NCBI GenBank assembly: GCA_039586575.1 | Contig: JBDHKD010000004.1 | Location: 1 to 64,000 of the forward strand | DNA: 64,000 nucleotides | DNA from: G020344215 sp039586575 | GTDB lineage: Bacteria; Gemmatimonadota; Gemmatimonadetes; Palauibacterales; KS3-K002 | Reading direction: 5' to 3' | Shown here: positions 1-8,328 of the stretch, piece after piece | How positions within the stretch are numbered: the stretch's first letter is position 1 | How the letters are laid out: every line of letters starts with the position of its first letter | Program-made: the position numbers and the translations under genes | The notes under the pieces: generated by a model | Told to the model about the DNA's origin: nothing | The model's input: the letters and a program-made list of their open reading frames with translations, nothing else | Databases searched by the model: none

Positions 1-658
1 GATCGAAACGGCGAGGGTGTGGGAAGAAGCACGCAAGGCGCTCAGCGCTACGCGTTGGGCCGAGGCCCAGCAGGAGTACGTCTACCACATGCGTCGCTAC
101 CAACGGCAGCTCGATCTCCAGACTCGGGTCATCTTGAGTGAGGAGTCTGAGGTGGGTTGGCGCACCGGGGTGAAGCCATTCACGACACCGACGGCAGCGA
201 ACCTGATGACGCTCGGGTTCGTCCAGGTCAGTCGCGAGGATACTTCTTTCTACGCGCCGGATGCTGATGTCCTGCTCTCCGACGAGTTTCTCGACTCCCA
301 TTGCTTCCGCGTCCGTTTCGGTGACGGCGATCGTTCGGGCCTGGTTGGCCTCGCCTTCGAGCCAGTGGCGGGTCGCGACGTCTCGGACGTGAGAGGGACC
401 CTGTGGCTTGACCAAGAGACGGCCGCGCTGCTCTACATCGAGTACCGCTACACCGCCATCGACCTGAATGTAGAGAGAGAGAGCTTCGGCGGCCGGCTGG
501 ACTTCGACCAGTTGCCGAACGGTCGGTGGATCGTCCGGCGTTGGTGGATCCGCGGACCGATCTTCAGCAGGCCGACCGCCGGGCGGGCCGCCAAGGTCGT
601 TGCCATCAAGCAGGTGGGCGGAGAAGTGATCGCGGTGCGTCCCGCAGCCAATCGATGA
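1..658 (+). CDS. C-terminal part of a carboxypeptidase-regulatory-like surface protein (5' truncated by window edge)
   Basis: The frame is open to the left edge (codons before the GTG at 17 read ..IETAR), so this is the tail of a longer gene rather than a 213-residue protein. The sequence (WEEARKALSATRWAEAQQEY, VSDVRGTLWLDQETAALLYI, then a beta-rich stretch ending in RGPIFSRP) resembles the C-terminal domain that follows carboxypeptidase-regulatory-like folds in Gemmatimonadota-style secreted proteins. That is recalled family resemblance, not a search result. No membrane segment or catalytic motif is visible in this part. Function unknown; probably cell-surface or periplasmic. Confidence 0.6.
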   Translation, partial: IETARVWEEARKALSATRWAEAQQEYVYHMRRYQRQLDLQTRVILSEESEVGWRTGVKPFTTPTAANLMTLGFVQVSREDTSFYAPDADVLLSDEFLDSHCFRVRFGDGDRSGLVGLAFEPVAGRDVSDVRGTLWLDQETAALLYIEYRYTAIDLNVERESFGGRLDFDQLPNGRWIVRRWWIRGPIFSRPTAGRAAKVVAIKQVGGEVIAVRPAANR

Positions 659-764
659 GGCTAGGCGGCCGACTCGTGGTAGCGCCTCTTTACACCTCAG
701 CCGTCGCCTGGTTAGCGTCACGGTCGGAGGGATCTTTAACCGTCATCACAGCCCAGGAGACCCG

Positions 765-2033
765 GTGCTAGAAGGAGCTACGGGAGACTTGCTCGGCCAG
801 TTCCACGAGCGAGACGGCGAGCTTTGGTGTGAGGGCGTGCCGCTGTCGGAGATCGGTGATACGGTGGGCACGCCGTGCTATGTGTACAGTGAAACGACGA
901 TCCGGCGGCGGTACGCCTCTCTGCTTGCGGCGTTCGAGGGTGTTCCGGCTCGCGTCTTCTATTCCGTGAAGGCGAATCACAACCGTTCCCTGCTCCGGAT
1001 ATTCCGGGAGCTGGGCGCGGGGGCGGATGTGGTATCGGGCGGTGAGCTGGTCAGGGCGCGGCGTGCCGGTTTCGAGGGGCACGAGATCGTCTTCGGTGGA
1101 GTAGGGAAACGACGCGACGAGCTTGAAGCTGCACTCGACGAAGGTGTACTCATGGTGAACGTCGAGTCGGAGAGCGAGCTTCGTCAGTTGAGTGAGCTGG
1201 CCGTCGCTCGCGGCGTATCAGCGGCCGTCGCGATGAGGGTCAACCCTGGTGTGGAGGCAGGCGGACACGCCTACACGCAGACCGGGCATTATCGGACAAA
1301 GTTTGGCGTGGCCTGGGAAGATGCCGAGCGGCTTTACCGGCTGGCCGGCCAATTGGACGGGGTGGAGCCGCTAGGAATCGACGCTCACATCGGATCACAG
1401 ATCCTCAGCGCCGAGCCGTACCGGCGAGTTCTCGAGCGGCTGGCGGAGCTGGTAACGGCGATCCGCAAGTCGGGCATCGAGCTCCGCTACCTCGATTTCG
1501 GCGGTGGCTACGGGGTCTCCCACGAGGGCGACGAGGGAATCGACCTGAAATCTGTGGGAGAGGCCGCTGCGAGAGTTGCGGCCGAGTTGGGTGTGACGTT
1601 GTTTCTGGAGCCCGGACGTTGGCTCATTGCTCCCGCCGGGGCTCTCGTGGCGCGGGTCCTCTATGTCAAGACACTCGGCGAGCAGACGTTCTGCGTGACC
1701 GACACGGGATCCAACGACCTGCTGCGGCCCAGCTACTACAGCGCCTACCATCCCGTGGAAGCGGTGCGCCGCGCGCCGGCTTCGACGATCGCCGACATCG
1801 TCGGACCGGTGTGCGAGTCGGGCGACTTCTTGGCTCGCGCGTGTAAGGTGCCGCCTTTGCGGGAAGGTGATTTACTGGCCGTGTTGTACGCCGGTGCCTA
1901 TGGTTTCGTCATGAGCTCGAACTACAACTCGCGGCCGCGCGCGGCGGAAGTGCTGGTGCGCCAGGACGGCTACCGTCTCGTGCGTCGGCGCGAGACCATC
2001 GAGGAGCTGATGGCGGCCGAGGATCTCGAGTAA
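765..2033 (+). CDS. lysA: Diaminopimelate decarboxylase
   Basis: PLP-dependent enzyme that decarboxylates meso-diaminopimelate to L-lysine, the last step of lysine synthesis; cytoplasmic. The 422 residues match the usual length. The alanine-racemase-like barrel carries the Schiff-base lysine in FYSVKANHN (Lys69), HIGSQI near residue 207 and a glycine-rich DFGGGYG phosphate-binding turn; the C-terminal beta domain has EPGRWLIAPAG, CESGDFL and AGAYGFVMSSNYN, typical substrate-binding and dimer-interface motifs. The GTG start at 765 is supported by AGGAG about 6 bases upstream. A radical SAM gene follows 30 bases downstream and may be co-transcribed. Confidence 0.95.
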   Translation: MLEGATGDLLGQFHERDGELWCEGVPLSEIGDTVGTPCYVYSETTIRRRYASLLAAFEGVPARVFYSVKANHNRSLLRIFRELGAGADVVSGGELVRARRAGFEGHEIVFGGVGKRRDELEAALDEGVLMVNVESESELRQLSELAVARGVSAAVAMRVNPGVEAGGHAYTQTGHYRTKFGVAWEDAERLYRLAGQLDGVEPLGIDAHIGSQILSAEPYRRVLERLAELVTAIRKSGIELRYLDFGGGYGVSHEGDEGIDLKSVGEAAARVAAELGVTLFLEPGRWLIAPAGALVARVLYVKTLGEQTFCVTDTGSNDLLRPSYYSAYHPVEAVRRAPASTIADIVGPVCESGDFLARACKVPPLREGDLLAVLYAGAYGFVMSSNYNSRPRAAEVLVRQDGYRLVRRRETIEELMAAEDLE

Positions 2034-2063
2034 CGGGGTACGAGCGTCGGCAGACGATTTGCG

Positions 2064-2909
2064 ATGCCAGTCAAGGTTGCGACCATCGATTTCCATGTAA
2101 CCTCCGAATGCAGCCAGGAATGCCCGTATTGTTGGGGTCCGCAAGACTTCGCCCACCCAGTCAGTACTGAGATCGCGCTGCTGATCATCTCGCGCATTAG
2201 ATCTGTAGGGGCCGGGAGGATCGTCTTCACGGGCGGCGATCCGCTTGAGCGCGCCGACATCGCCCAGCTCATTCGTCATGCCAAGTCGTTGGGACTCGAG
2301 GTCGCCCTCTCGACGACGGCGGATCAGTTGACGCCGGGGCTCCTCGACGATATCGGTTCTTGCATAGACCTCATCTCGCTTCCGCTCGACGGATCCTCGG
2401 AGACAGTCAATTCACGCACCAAGGAAGCTGGCCACTTCGCCGCGGTGTTGCGCGCGCTGGACTGCCTGCGTCAGCATCCGGAGATCGATGTGAAGGTCTG
2501 CACTCCGGTGACCCGGCACAACCTGGCGGACGTGCCGAACATCGTCCGCCTGGTGGAGAACTATGCGGCCACGACGACGGCCCGCGTCTTCTACAACGTA
2601 TTCCAGGCGTTTCCCCGCGCCATGTTCGATGTCGAGTGGGCCGAGCTGCTCGTCAGTGATGACGAGTTCGCCGGGCTGGAGGCTCGGCTGGGCAGCCATC
2701 CCGGTATCCGCCTGAACTTTCTCGGCCAGGCCACACTCGACCGTCTCTACGTGATGATCTTTCCCGACGGCAGCCTGGTCGTGCCTCGGGGCGGCGAGTT
2801 CTGCAGCTACGGGAGTTTCCTGGACGTAGACGACTTGGAGGCCGTGCTGAAGAGGAGCCGCTTCGACTGGCGGAAACATCTCCGCCATTCGCGCGGTTGG
2901 GAAAAGTGA
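2064..2909 (+). CDS. Radical SAM domain protein
   Basis: A 281-residue protein whose N-terminus carries the radical SAM cluster motif C16-x3-C20-x2-C23 (ECSQECPYCWG), followed by the SAM-binding FTGGDPLER segment. It should bind one 4Fe-4S cluster and generate a 5'-deoxyadenosyl radical. There is no extended cysteine-rich SPASM tail; only one C-terminal Cys (EFCSYGS) is seen, so a second cluster is unlikely. Substrate unknown. The short length and C-terminal part resemble small stand-alone radical SAM proteins acting on peptides or small molecules. ATG at 2064. It lies between lysA and a lipoprotein gene, which does not settle its role. Confidence 0.8.
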   Translation: MPVKVATIDFHVTSECSQECPYCWGPQDFAHPVSTEIALLIISRIRSVGAGRIVFTGGDPLERADIAQLIRHAKSLGLEVALSTTADQLTPGLLDDIGSCIDLISLPLDGSSETVNSRTKEAGHFAAVLRALDCLRQHPEIDVKVCTPVTRHNLADVPNIVRLVENYAATTTARVFYNVFQAFPRAMFDVEWAELLVSDDEFAGLEARLGSHPGIRLNFLGQATLDRLYVMIFPDGSLVVPRGGEFCSYGSFLDVDDLEAVLKRSRFDWRKHLRHSRGWEK

Positions 2910-2992
2910 CGTGAGGGTGGGGCCTGGCGGTTGCGTGATGTGGGCCACACCTGCAGATTGACTCCGAATCACGGAACCAAGGAGGGAAATCA

Positions 2993-3358
2993 ATGCAATA
3001 CCGATTGCTGCCGCTGCTGTTTGCCGTCCTGGTCGTAGCCTGTTCCAGCAAGTCCGGCGACGGTGGCGAGGCGCGCGAAGACGAGATCTTAGCCGAGCAG
3101 ATCGCAGAGACAGGCGCCATCAACGCCTGGGACGCGGTCGGCGCGATCAAGCCCGACTGGCTCACGACGAGGAGTCGCACCGGCGCCTTCCTGCCCCTGG
3201 TCTACGTTGAGGGTCAGCGCCAGGGTGACATCAACGAGCTACGGAACATACAGGCCAGTCGTATTGCCAAGATTCGCTACATCAATCCGTACGAAGCGGA
3301 GCGTCGCTGGGGTGCTGACCACTCCGCTGGAGTGTTCTGGATCACTCTTCTGAAGTAG
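2993..3358 (+). CDS. Small lipoprotein with a TonB-plug-like C-terminal segment
   Basis: A 121-residue exported protein. Residues 1-17 form a signal peptide ending in the lipobox LVVAC, followed by a Ser/Gly/acidic linker. The C-terminal half (VEGQRQGDINELRNIQ, then RYINPYEAERRWG and GVFWITLL) resembles the plug region of TonB-dependent receptors (pattern: I..I..L.P..A..+YG....GVI.ITT), without any barrel. Related short plug-only proteins occur in Gemmatimonadota; function unknown. The start is well supported by AAGGAGGG 6-8 bases before ATG 2993. A stem-loop follows the stop codon. Confidence 0.65.
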   Translation: MQYRLLPLLFAVLVVACSSKSGDGGEAREDEILAEQIAETGAINAWDAVGAIKPDWLTTRSRTGAFLPLVYVEGQRQGDINELRNIQASRIAKIRYINPYEAERRWGADHSAGVFWITLLK

Positions 3359-3371
3359 CGCACCGATGAAG

Positions 3372-3411
3372 GAAGCCGCAGTGTGGCCGAATCTCTCCCC
3401 GCTGCGGCTTC
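3372..3411 (+). terminator. Stem-loop after the lipoprotein gene
   Basis: GAAGCCGCAG (3372-3381) and CTGCGGCTTC (3402-3411) form a perfect 10-bp stem with a 20-base loop, 13 bases after the stop at 3358. No T-run follows (TACCGTCCCCC), so it is either a Rho-assisted terminator or a 3'-end stabiliser. The interval 3359-3495 holds nothing else recognisable. Confidence 0.5.
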
Positions 3412-3495
3412 TACCGTCCCCCTTCCCCAAGCCCGAAACCCGTCAAACTTGCCACTTCGAGCCGGCAGGGTCGGTCATATTGTCCATCGCCCCCG

Positions 3496-4272
3496 GTGTA
3501 TCGTCCGCGGCTCGGCGCGGGCGCGTTGGCCCTATGTCTTGTATTTGCAATAATTTATACCATCAACGGTTCGGTGTCCGCCATGGCCACAGATTTGCCT
3601 GAAGAAGAGTTCGGGCACGGTCCCCGGTCCGACGCGAATGGTGCCAATGGGCGCCACCACCCTCCCCAAGGTTCCGAGGCCAAGTGGGAGTACAGCGAAG
3701 AGATGAGCGACGAAGGCAGGTCCCCTCCGGAGCGAGAGGATGACATCATCCTTCCGCCCTGGCTCGCAGAGGAGACTGGGAGGCCGGGCGGTGCGGATGC
3801 GCTGATCGACGAGGTGATGGCGGCACAGCAGCAGCTGATGCGGGCCACCGCAGCCTTGGCGCCTGGGATCCCAAGGCGCCGTTACATCTACAAGTCTTCC
3901 GAGTCGACGCGAGTGCCGCCGCGGCTGGTGCGCTGCCGCGTGACGATCGTGTCGGCGGCGGGAGAGTTCACGGGCGAAGCCGAGGGTCCGGAGATCCGGG
4001 GTGTCCGGGCCGAGATCGCGGCGCGGGCGGCGCTGGAGGCGCTGAACCGGGCCGAGCGCGGCCGCGTGGCACTGGCGCTCAAGGGAGCCAGGGTGCTACG
4101 CGTGTTCGAGAGTCCCATCATAGTGGTCGGTGTTTACGGTCTGAACACGGGTGAGAGCATTCCGCTCGTCGGTGCGTGCTTCATCCACAATCAGGTGGAG
4201 CAGGCCGCCATCCTCGCCACGCTGCAGGCGGCCGATCGCTGGCTCGCCTGGCAGGCTCGCAAGAACAAGTAA
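3496..4272 (+). CDS. Hypothetical protein with a C-terminal alpha/beta domain
   Basis: Not recognised. From GTG 3496 it has 258 residues with a hydrophobic N-terminal stretch (AGALALCLVFAIIYTI); an ATG at 3583 would remove this and give a soluble 229-residue protein. An AT-rich patch at 3540-3560 precedes that ATG, so the shorter form is possible. Residues about 30-90 are charged and probably disordered. The C-terminal 120 residues (LVRCRVTIVSAAGEFTGEAE, RAALEALNRAERG, VVGVYGL, LVGACFIHNQVEQAAILATL) form a compact alternating beta/alpha domain. I know a similar pattern only from uncharacterised proteins. It ends 14 bases before the convergent purF stop. Confidence 0.55.
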   Translation: MYRPRLGAGALALCLVFAIIYTINGSVSAMATDLPEEEFGHGPRSDANGANGRHHPPQGSEAKWEYSEEMSDEGRSPPEREDDIILPPWLAEETGRPGGADALIDEVMAAQQQLMRATAALAPGIPRRRYIYKSSESTRVPPRLVRCRVTIVSAAGEFTGEAEGPEIRGVRAEIAARAALEALNRAERGRVALALKGARVLRVFESPIIVVGVYGLNTGESIPLVGACFIHNQVEQAAILATLQAADRWLAWQARKNK

Positions 4273-4286
4273 CCGGCGAGGAAGCG

Positions 4287-5708
4287 TCAGGGGCAGCCGA
4301 CTGCCGTCAGGAGGCCTTTCTCCAGATCGGTGAGCGGGGTGGGGTAGTTACCGGTGAAGCAGGCGTCGCAGTAGGGCCCGAACTCCTTCACAGCACCGAT
4401 CATCCCTTCCAGCGACAAGTAGCCCAGCGAGTCGACGCCGAGGTACTCGCGGATCTCCTCGACGCTGCGGTTCGAGGCCAGCAGCTCTTCCTTGGTGGGC
4501 ATGTCGATCCCGTAGAAACACGGGAATCGAATCGGCGGCGAGGAGAGGCGGAAGTGGATTGCGCGCGCGCCGGAATCACGAATCATCGAAACGAGACCGC
4601 GGCTGGTCGTGCCGCGTACGAGGGAGTCGTCAACGATCACGACCCGCTTGCCGTCGATGACCTCGCGTACCGGGTTGTACTTCACCCGTACCTTGAAGTC
4701 GCGATCGCTCTGCAGAGGCTGAATGAAGGTTCGGCCGATGTAGTGATTGCGGATCAGAGCCAGCTCGAGCGGAATGCCCGATTCCTCGGAGAATCCGAGG
4801 GCGGCGGAGTTGGATGAGTCGGGCACGGAGAAGACACAGTCGGCGTCGGCCGGGTGTTCGCGGGCGAGCTGGCGGCCGAAGGCACGGCGTGCCGCGTCTA
4901 CTGAGCATGCCCAGATCTTCGAGTCGGGCCGCGCGAAGTAGACGAGTTCGAAAACGCAGGCGGCCGGGCCCTCCGGGGCGAGACGGGGCAGCGCCTCGAT
5001 CCTGCCGTCCCGGATCTTCACCACTTCGCCGGGCTCTATGTCGCGGACGTACGCGGCCTCGATAAGATCCAGCGCACAGGTCTCAGAAGCCACAATGATC
5101 GCTGGCCCCTTGCGACCGAGGATCAACGGCCGAAACCCGCGCGGGTCACGAGCCGCGTAGATCGTGTCGTTTACGATGATAGCGAGTGAGAACGCGCCCT
5201 CGATCCGAGCGAGCGCCTCGAGGACCTGCTGGTCGACGTGCGTCTGCTGCGAGCGGGCGATCAGGTGGACGATGACCTCCGAGTCCATCGTCGACTGAAA
5301 GATCGCACCCTCGCCGACGAGCTTCGCCCGCAGCTCCGCGGCATTGGTCAGGTTGCCGTTGTGGGCCAGTGCCAGGGTGCCGTCGCGGTAGTTGACCAGG
5401 GCCGGCTGCGCGTTGTGCAGTTCGGACTCGCCGGTCGTCGAGTAGCGGGCGTGACCGATCGCGACACGGCCGCGCAGGTTCTGGATGTCCTCGTTCTTGA
5501 TCGCCTCGGCGACTAGCCCCATGCCCTTGTGGATTCGGCCTTCGCCCCCGTCATCCATGGCGACGATCCCCGCGGACTCCTGACCGCGGTGCTGCAACGC
5601 GTGGAGACCCAGAAACGTCAACTCGGCCGCGGCTTCGTGGCCGGAGACGGCGAAGACGCCGCACTCTTCACGAAGCGACTTGTCGAGCACTGGCAACTGA
5701 TGTTTCAC
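4287..5708 (-). CDS. purF: Amidophosphoribosyltransferase
   Basis: Catalyses the first committed step of purine synthesis: PRPP plus glutamine to 5-phosphoribosylamine. The N-terminal Ntn glutaminase begins at the nucleophile Cys in REECGVF, exposed after removal of a 15-residue propeptide if translation starts at GTG 5708. The frame stays open to GTG 5807, but that would give an implausible 48-residue propeptide. The PRPP loop is VVIVDDSLVRGTT. Four Cys in ACVFE, FPCFYG and YCDAC sit where Bacillus-type PurF binds a 4Fe-4S cluster, so an oxygen-sensitive cluster is likely. The 473-residue length is typical. Last gene of the minus-strand block. Confidence 0.93.
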   Translation of the reverse strand: MKHQLPVLDKSLREECGVFAVSGHEAAAELTFLGLHALQHRGQESAGIVAMDDGGEGRIHKGMGLVAEAIKNEDIQNLRGRVAIGHARYSTTGESELHNAQPALVNYRDGTLALAHNGNLTNAAELRAKLVGEGAIFQSTMDSEVIVHLIARSQQTHVDQQVLEALARIEGAFSLAIIVNDTIYAARDPRGFRPLILGRKGPAIIVASETCALDLIEAAYVRDIEPGEVVKIRDGRIEALPRLAPEGPAACVFELVYFARPDSKIWACSVDAARRAFGRQLAREHPADADCVFSVPDSSNSAALGFSEESGIPLELALIRNHYIGRTFIQPLQSDRDFKVRVKYNPVREVIDGKRVVIVDDSLVRGTTSRGLVSMIRDSGARAIHFRLSSPPIRFPCFYGIDMPTKEELLASNRSVEEIREYLGVDSLGYLSLEGMIGAVKEFGPYCDACFTGNYPTPLTDLEKGLLTAVGCP

Positions 5709-5812
5709 CGAACAGGACGCCTGGCTTTCACGGTCGATGTTTGCGAAGCCCGAATGATAACGCGGGGCGGCTGCGACTTCCAGCCCGCGGCCGGCGTTGC
5801 GGGTCACAGAAC

Positions 5813-5855
5813 GCCCCCGGGCGAGGGTCGCTAGAACCTCGAGAGAACCGGGGGC
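5813..5855 (-). promoter_or_regulatory. Long stem-loop in the purF leader
   Basis: GCCCCCGG (5813-5820) and CCGGGGGC (5848-5855) form a perfect 8-bp inverted repeat around a 27-base loop that itself contains a near-perfect inner pair, GAGGGT/AACCTC. It lies about 105 bases upstream of the likely purF start and 74 bases past the preceding gene's stop (5929). It could terminate upstream transcripts or attenuate purF; no T-run is visible on the minus strand. Nothing else is recognisable in 5709-5928. Confidence 0.4.
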
Positions 5856-5928
5856 TTAGTGGAAGATCGTGACAGGGGGATGCCGGCCTGCGGATCACTG
5901 CGTCTCATTCACCTCCTGCACGTGGCGG

Positions 5929-6699
5929 CTACGTGCCGGTGGTATCCGCCTCGGCCCCTTCTGCGGCTTCGCCGGTCAGCCGGTCGAAGCAGGTCGAGGC
6001 CGCCTGACGAATCCGTTCATCCTCGGCTTGGTATGCGGGGTCGGCCGCGACGCGGTCCGCCATGTCCGCCATCACGGACGGCTCCACTCCCAGGGCGCGG
6101 CTCTCGTCAGACGTGCAGCGGCACAGCACCCGTGCGTCACCAGCAGTGAGACCGGCCTGCGCCATCGCCTGCTGGCAGACCTGGACGAAGTTCTCGAACT
6201 CGTCAGCCATCTCCGCTGGCGCGACTGCCGTCGGGACCACCTCTACGGCCGGGGTGGTGTCGGCAGGAGCGACCGGCACTGGGGGTGGCATCTCCGTCTG
6301 ACGGACCTCGACGCCCTGGACGCTCTCCACGGTCTCGACGGTCGACGGTACCTGGAGCCGCATGCCGCCAGGGGTCGGTCGGGCCACAGTGCCTTTCGGC
6401 GACGAGCTTTCGCCGGCGTACTCGTGCCAGGGCGCCCGCAGCACGGCGTCGACGACCTGGCCGTCCTCGAAGACTACCAGGTCCGGGAAGCCACACTCGT
6501 ACTCGCAGCCGTTATCGAAGAAATAGTAGGTGAACGGCCCTCTGGCGCTCACACCCCGAGGCTCACCGAAGGTCGCCTTGACCTCATCGGTCGTCATCCC
6601 CGGCGCGATGGTCTGAACGTCCTGCGCCCGCGCCGCGCTGACCGCGGCCAGGACCGCCGCCAGCGCCGTCACGTACCGCGTCGCTCTCCTGATGCCCAT
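5929..6699 (-). CDS. Exported protein with a BamE/SmpA-like N-terminal domain
   Basis: A 256-residue secreted protein. ATG 6699 is chosen over upstream in-frame starts because GAGAGGGGAG lies 5-8 bases before it and it begins a proper signal peptide (MGIRRATRYVTALAAVLAAV..ARAQ). Mature residues 1-80 contain APGMTTDEVKATFGEPRGV, the helix-turn pattern of BamE/SmpA-type outer-membrane assembly lipoproteins, but there is no lipobox. A Pro/Val-rich linker follows, then a helical C-terminal domain with Cys in VCQQAM, LCRC and STCFDRL that may form disulfides. Function unknown; probably an envelope protein. Confidence 0.55.
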   Translation of the reverse strand: MGIRRATRYVTALAAVLAAVSAARAQDVQTIAPGMTTDEVKATFGEPRGVSARGPFTYYFFDNGCEYECGFPDLVVFEDGQVVDAVLRAPWHEYAGESSSPKGTVARPTPGGMRLQVPSTVETVESVQGVEVRQTEMPPPVPVAPADTTPAVEVVPTAVAPAEMADEFENFVQVCQQAMAQAGLTAGDARVLCRCTSDESRALGVEPSVMADMADRVAADPAYQAEDERIRQAASTCFDRLTGEAAEGAEADTTGT

Positions 6700-6745
6700 T
6701 TTCACTCCCCTCTCGTTCACGATCGCGGCCGCACCTTCCCTGAGG

Positions 6746-7636
6746 TCACTCCTCGGAGCTGGACTCGGGCTTCTTCTTCCGAGGATTGGAGCCGCTGGCC
6801 CAGTGGGGCCGCATGTCTTCGTACTCCAGATCCCGCGACTCTGTTTCCTCGTCCTCGGCTCCCAGTTCCTCACTCAGCGGATCGCGATCGGGCAGGCGAT
6901 CCAACAAGCCGACCGCCACCGCCCGCACTACGCCGACGGTGATGTAGATCAGCCCGACAGGGAAAACGGCCAGTTGGGGGTTCCAGATGAGCAGCACCAC
7001 GGCCAAGGCGATCAACGCCAAACCGGCGCGCCCACTGGATGTCCGGACACTCAGGCGGGGAATTGCCGGATAAATTACATGACTCAGCATCAATCCGGCA
7101 AGTACAATCATACCACCACCGATGAGCTGAGTCCATGGCCAGCCGGAAAGATAGCTTACGAACAGGCCGGTCTGGCTGAACGGGTAGAAGGAGGCCAAGG
7201 TCACCCCGGCCATGGGGGAGGGGAGACCGTGGAAGTGGAGATGTGCGCGGCCGCCCTGCTCAATGTTGAAGCGGGCGAGGCGGACAGCGACCGCCGCGAC
7301 GTAGATGAAGGCGAGCGCCCAGCTCCAGTCGCCGACCTCGAGGAGCTGTTTGTAGATGAGGATCGCCGGAGCGACGCCGAAGCTGACGAGGTCGACGAGC
7401 GAGTCGAGCTCGGTGCCGAAGGGCGTGCCGGTGCGCGCGAAGCGAGCGATCCGGCCGTCGATGGCGTCGGCGACAGCCGCGACGAAGACGAGCCAGGCCG
7501 CCAAGCTGTAGTCGCCGCGCAACGCCGCTATGATGGCCCAGAAGCCGAAAAACAGATTCCCCAACGTGAAGGCGTTGGGGAGGATGACGATACCCCGGCG
7601 GCGCTCGCCGCCGGCCACCCGGCCGCGACGTATCAT
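6746..7636 (-). CDS. pssA: CDP-diacylglycerol--serine O-phosphatidyltransferase
   Basis: Integral membrane enzyme that makes phosphatidylserine from CDP-diacylglycerol and serine. The CDP-alcohol phosphatidyltransferase signature D-x2-DG-x2-AR-x8-G-x3-D-x3-D is seen as DAIDGRIAR followed by GTELDSLVD. Several hydrophobic helices follow (IVLAGLMLSHVIY, LALIALAVVLLIW). The C-terminus is a charged cytoplasmic tail of about 50 residues (PRKKKPESSSEE), longer than in many homologues. Its ATG overlaps the psd stop by four bases (ATGA), so the two enzymes of phosphatidylethanolamine synthesis are translationally coupled. Confidence 0.93.
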   Translation of the reverse strand: MIRRGRVAGGERRRGIVILPNAFTLGNLFFGFWAIIAALRGDYSLAAWLVFVAAVADAIDGRIARFARTGTPFGTELDSLVDLVSFGVAPAILIYKQLLEVGDWSWALAFIYVAAVAVRLARFNIEQGGRAHLHFHGLPSPMAGVTLASFYPFSQTGLFVSYLSGWPWTQLIGGGMIVLAGLMLSHVIYPAIPRLSVRTSSGRAGLALIALAVVLLIWNPQLAVFPVGLIYITVGVVRAVAVGLLDRLPDRDPLSEELGAEDEETESRDLEYEDMRPHWASGSNPRKKKPESSSEE

Positions 7637-8307
7637 TGGGTATGCTCCGTGTCGGTAGGGAAGTTCGCGAGAACGGTGATCCCGCCACTGGCCCTGTCAC
7701 CGACCTGCACCTTGGGTACGGCGTCTCGCGGCAAGTAGACGTCCACGCGTGAGCCGAAGCGGATTAGGCCCATTCGCTGGCCTTGCTCGACCCTGTCGCC
7801 GAGTCGCGCGTAGGTGACGATTCGCTTCGCCGCGAGGCCAGCGATCTGACGAACCAGAACCGATTGGCCGCTCGTGGCGATGCCGGTCGAGGCGCGCTCG
7901 TTCGAGTGGCTGGCCGTGCGTCGCCAGGCCGGTTCAAAGCGGCCCGCTTCGTACGTACGATGGTCCACGTCGCCCGAAACGGGGTAGCGGTTCACATGCA
8001 CGTCGAACAACGAAAGGAAGATCGAGACACGCAGCGATTCGGCCTTGCGGTAGGACGGTTCATCGGTAACCGAGACATCGACGATCTTCCCGTCCGCCGG
8101 CGACAGAACGATGTCAGCTCCTTTGGGACCCTCACGCTCCGGGTCGCGGAAGAAGGCCAGGACCGCGACCGCCAAAGCTGTCAATGTTATCGCCACACCC
8201 CAGAGGAAAGTCCCTTGCTTCTGCGCGGCGGCGAGCAGCAGTACGATAGCGGGAACCGCTGTGCTGGCGATGAACGGAAAGCCTTCTCGGGCTAGTGGGA
8301 TTCGCAT
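7633..8307 (-). CDS. psd: Phosphatidylserine decarboxylase, short type
   Basis: Decarboxylates phosphatidylserine to phosphatidylethanolamine at the cytoplasmic membrane. A 224-residue proenzyme of the short class. Two N-terminal hydrophobic segments (residues about 11-52) anchor it; Asp72 in SPADG and His104 in DVHVNR are the conserved active-site pair; self-cleavage at Gly185-Ser186 in RFGSRVD would form the pyruvoyl group. It lies between purC (21 bases upstream) and pssA (4-base overlap). Confidence 0.93.
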   Translation of the reverse strand: MRIPLAREGFPFIASTAVPAIVLLLAAAQKQGTFLWGVAITLTALAVAVLAFFRDPEREGPKGADIVLSPADGKIVDVSVTDEPSYRKAESLRVSIFLSLFDVHVNRYPVSGDVDHRTYEAGRFEPAWRRTASHSNERASTGIATSGQSVLVRQIAGLAAKRIVTYARLGDRVEQGQRMGLIRFGSRVDVYLPRDAVPKVQVGDRASGGITVLANFPTDTEHTQ

Positions 8308-8328
8308 CTCTGTGCTTCTGCCGACCGG

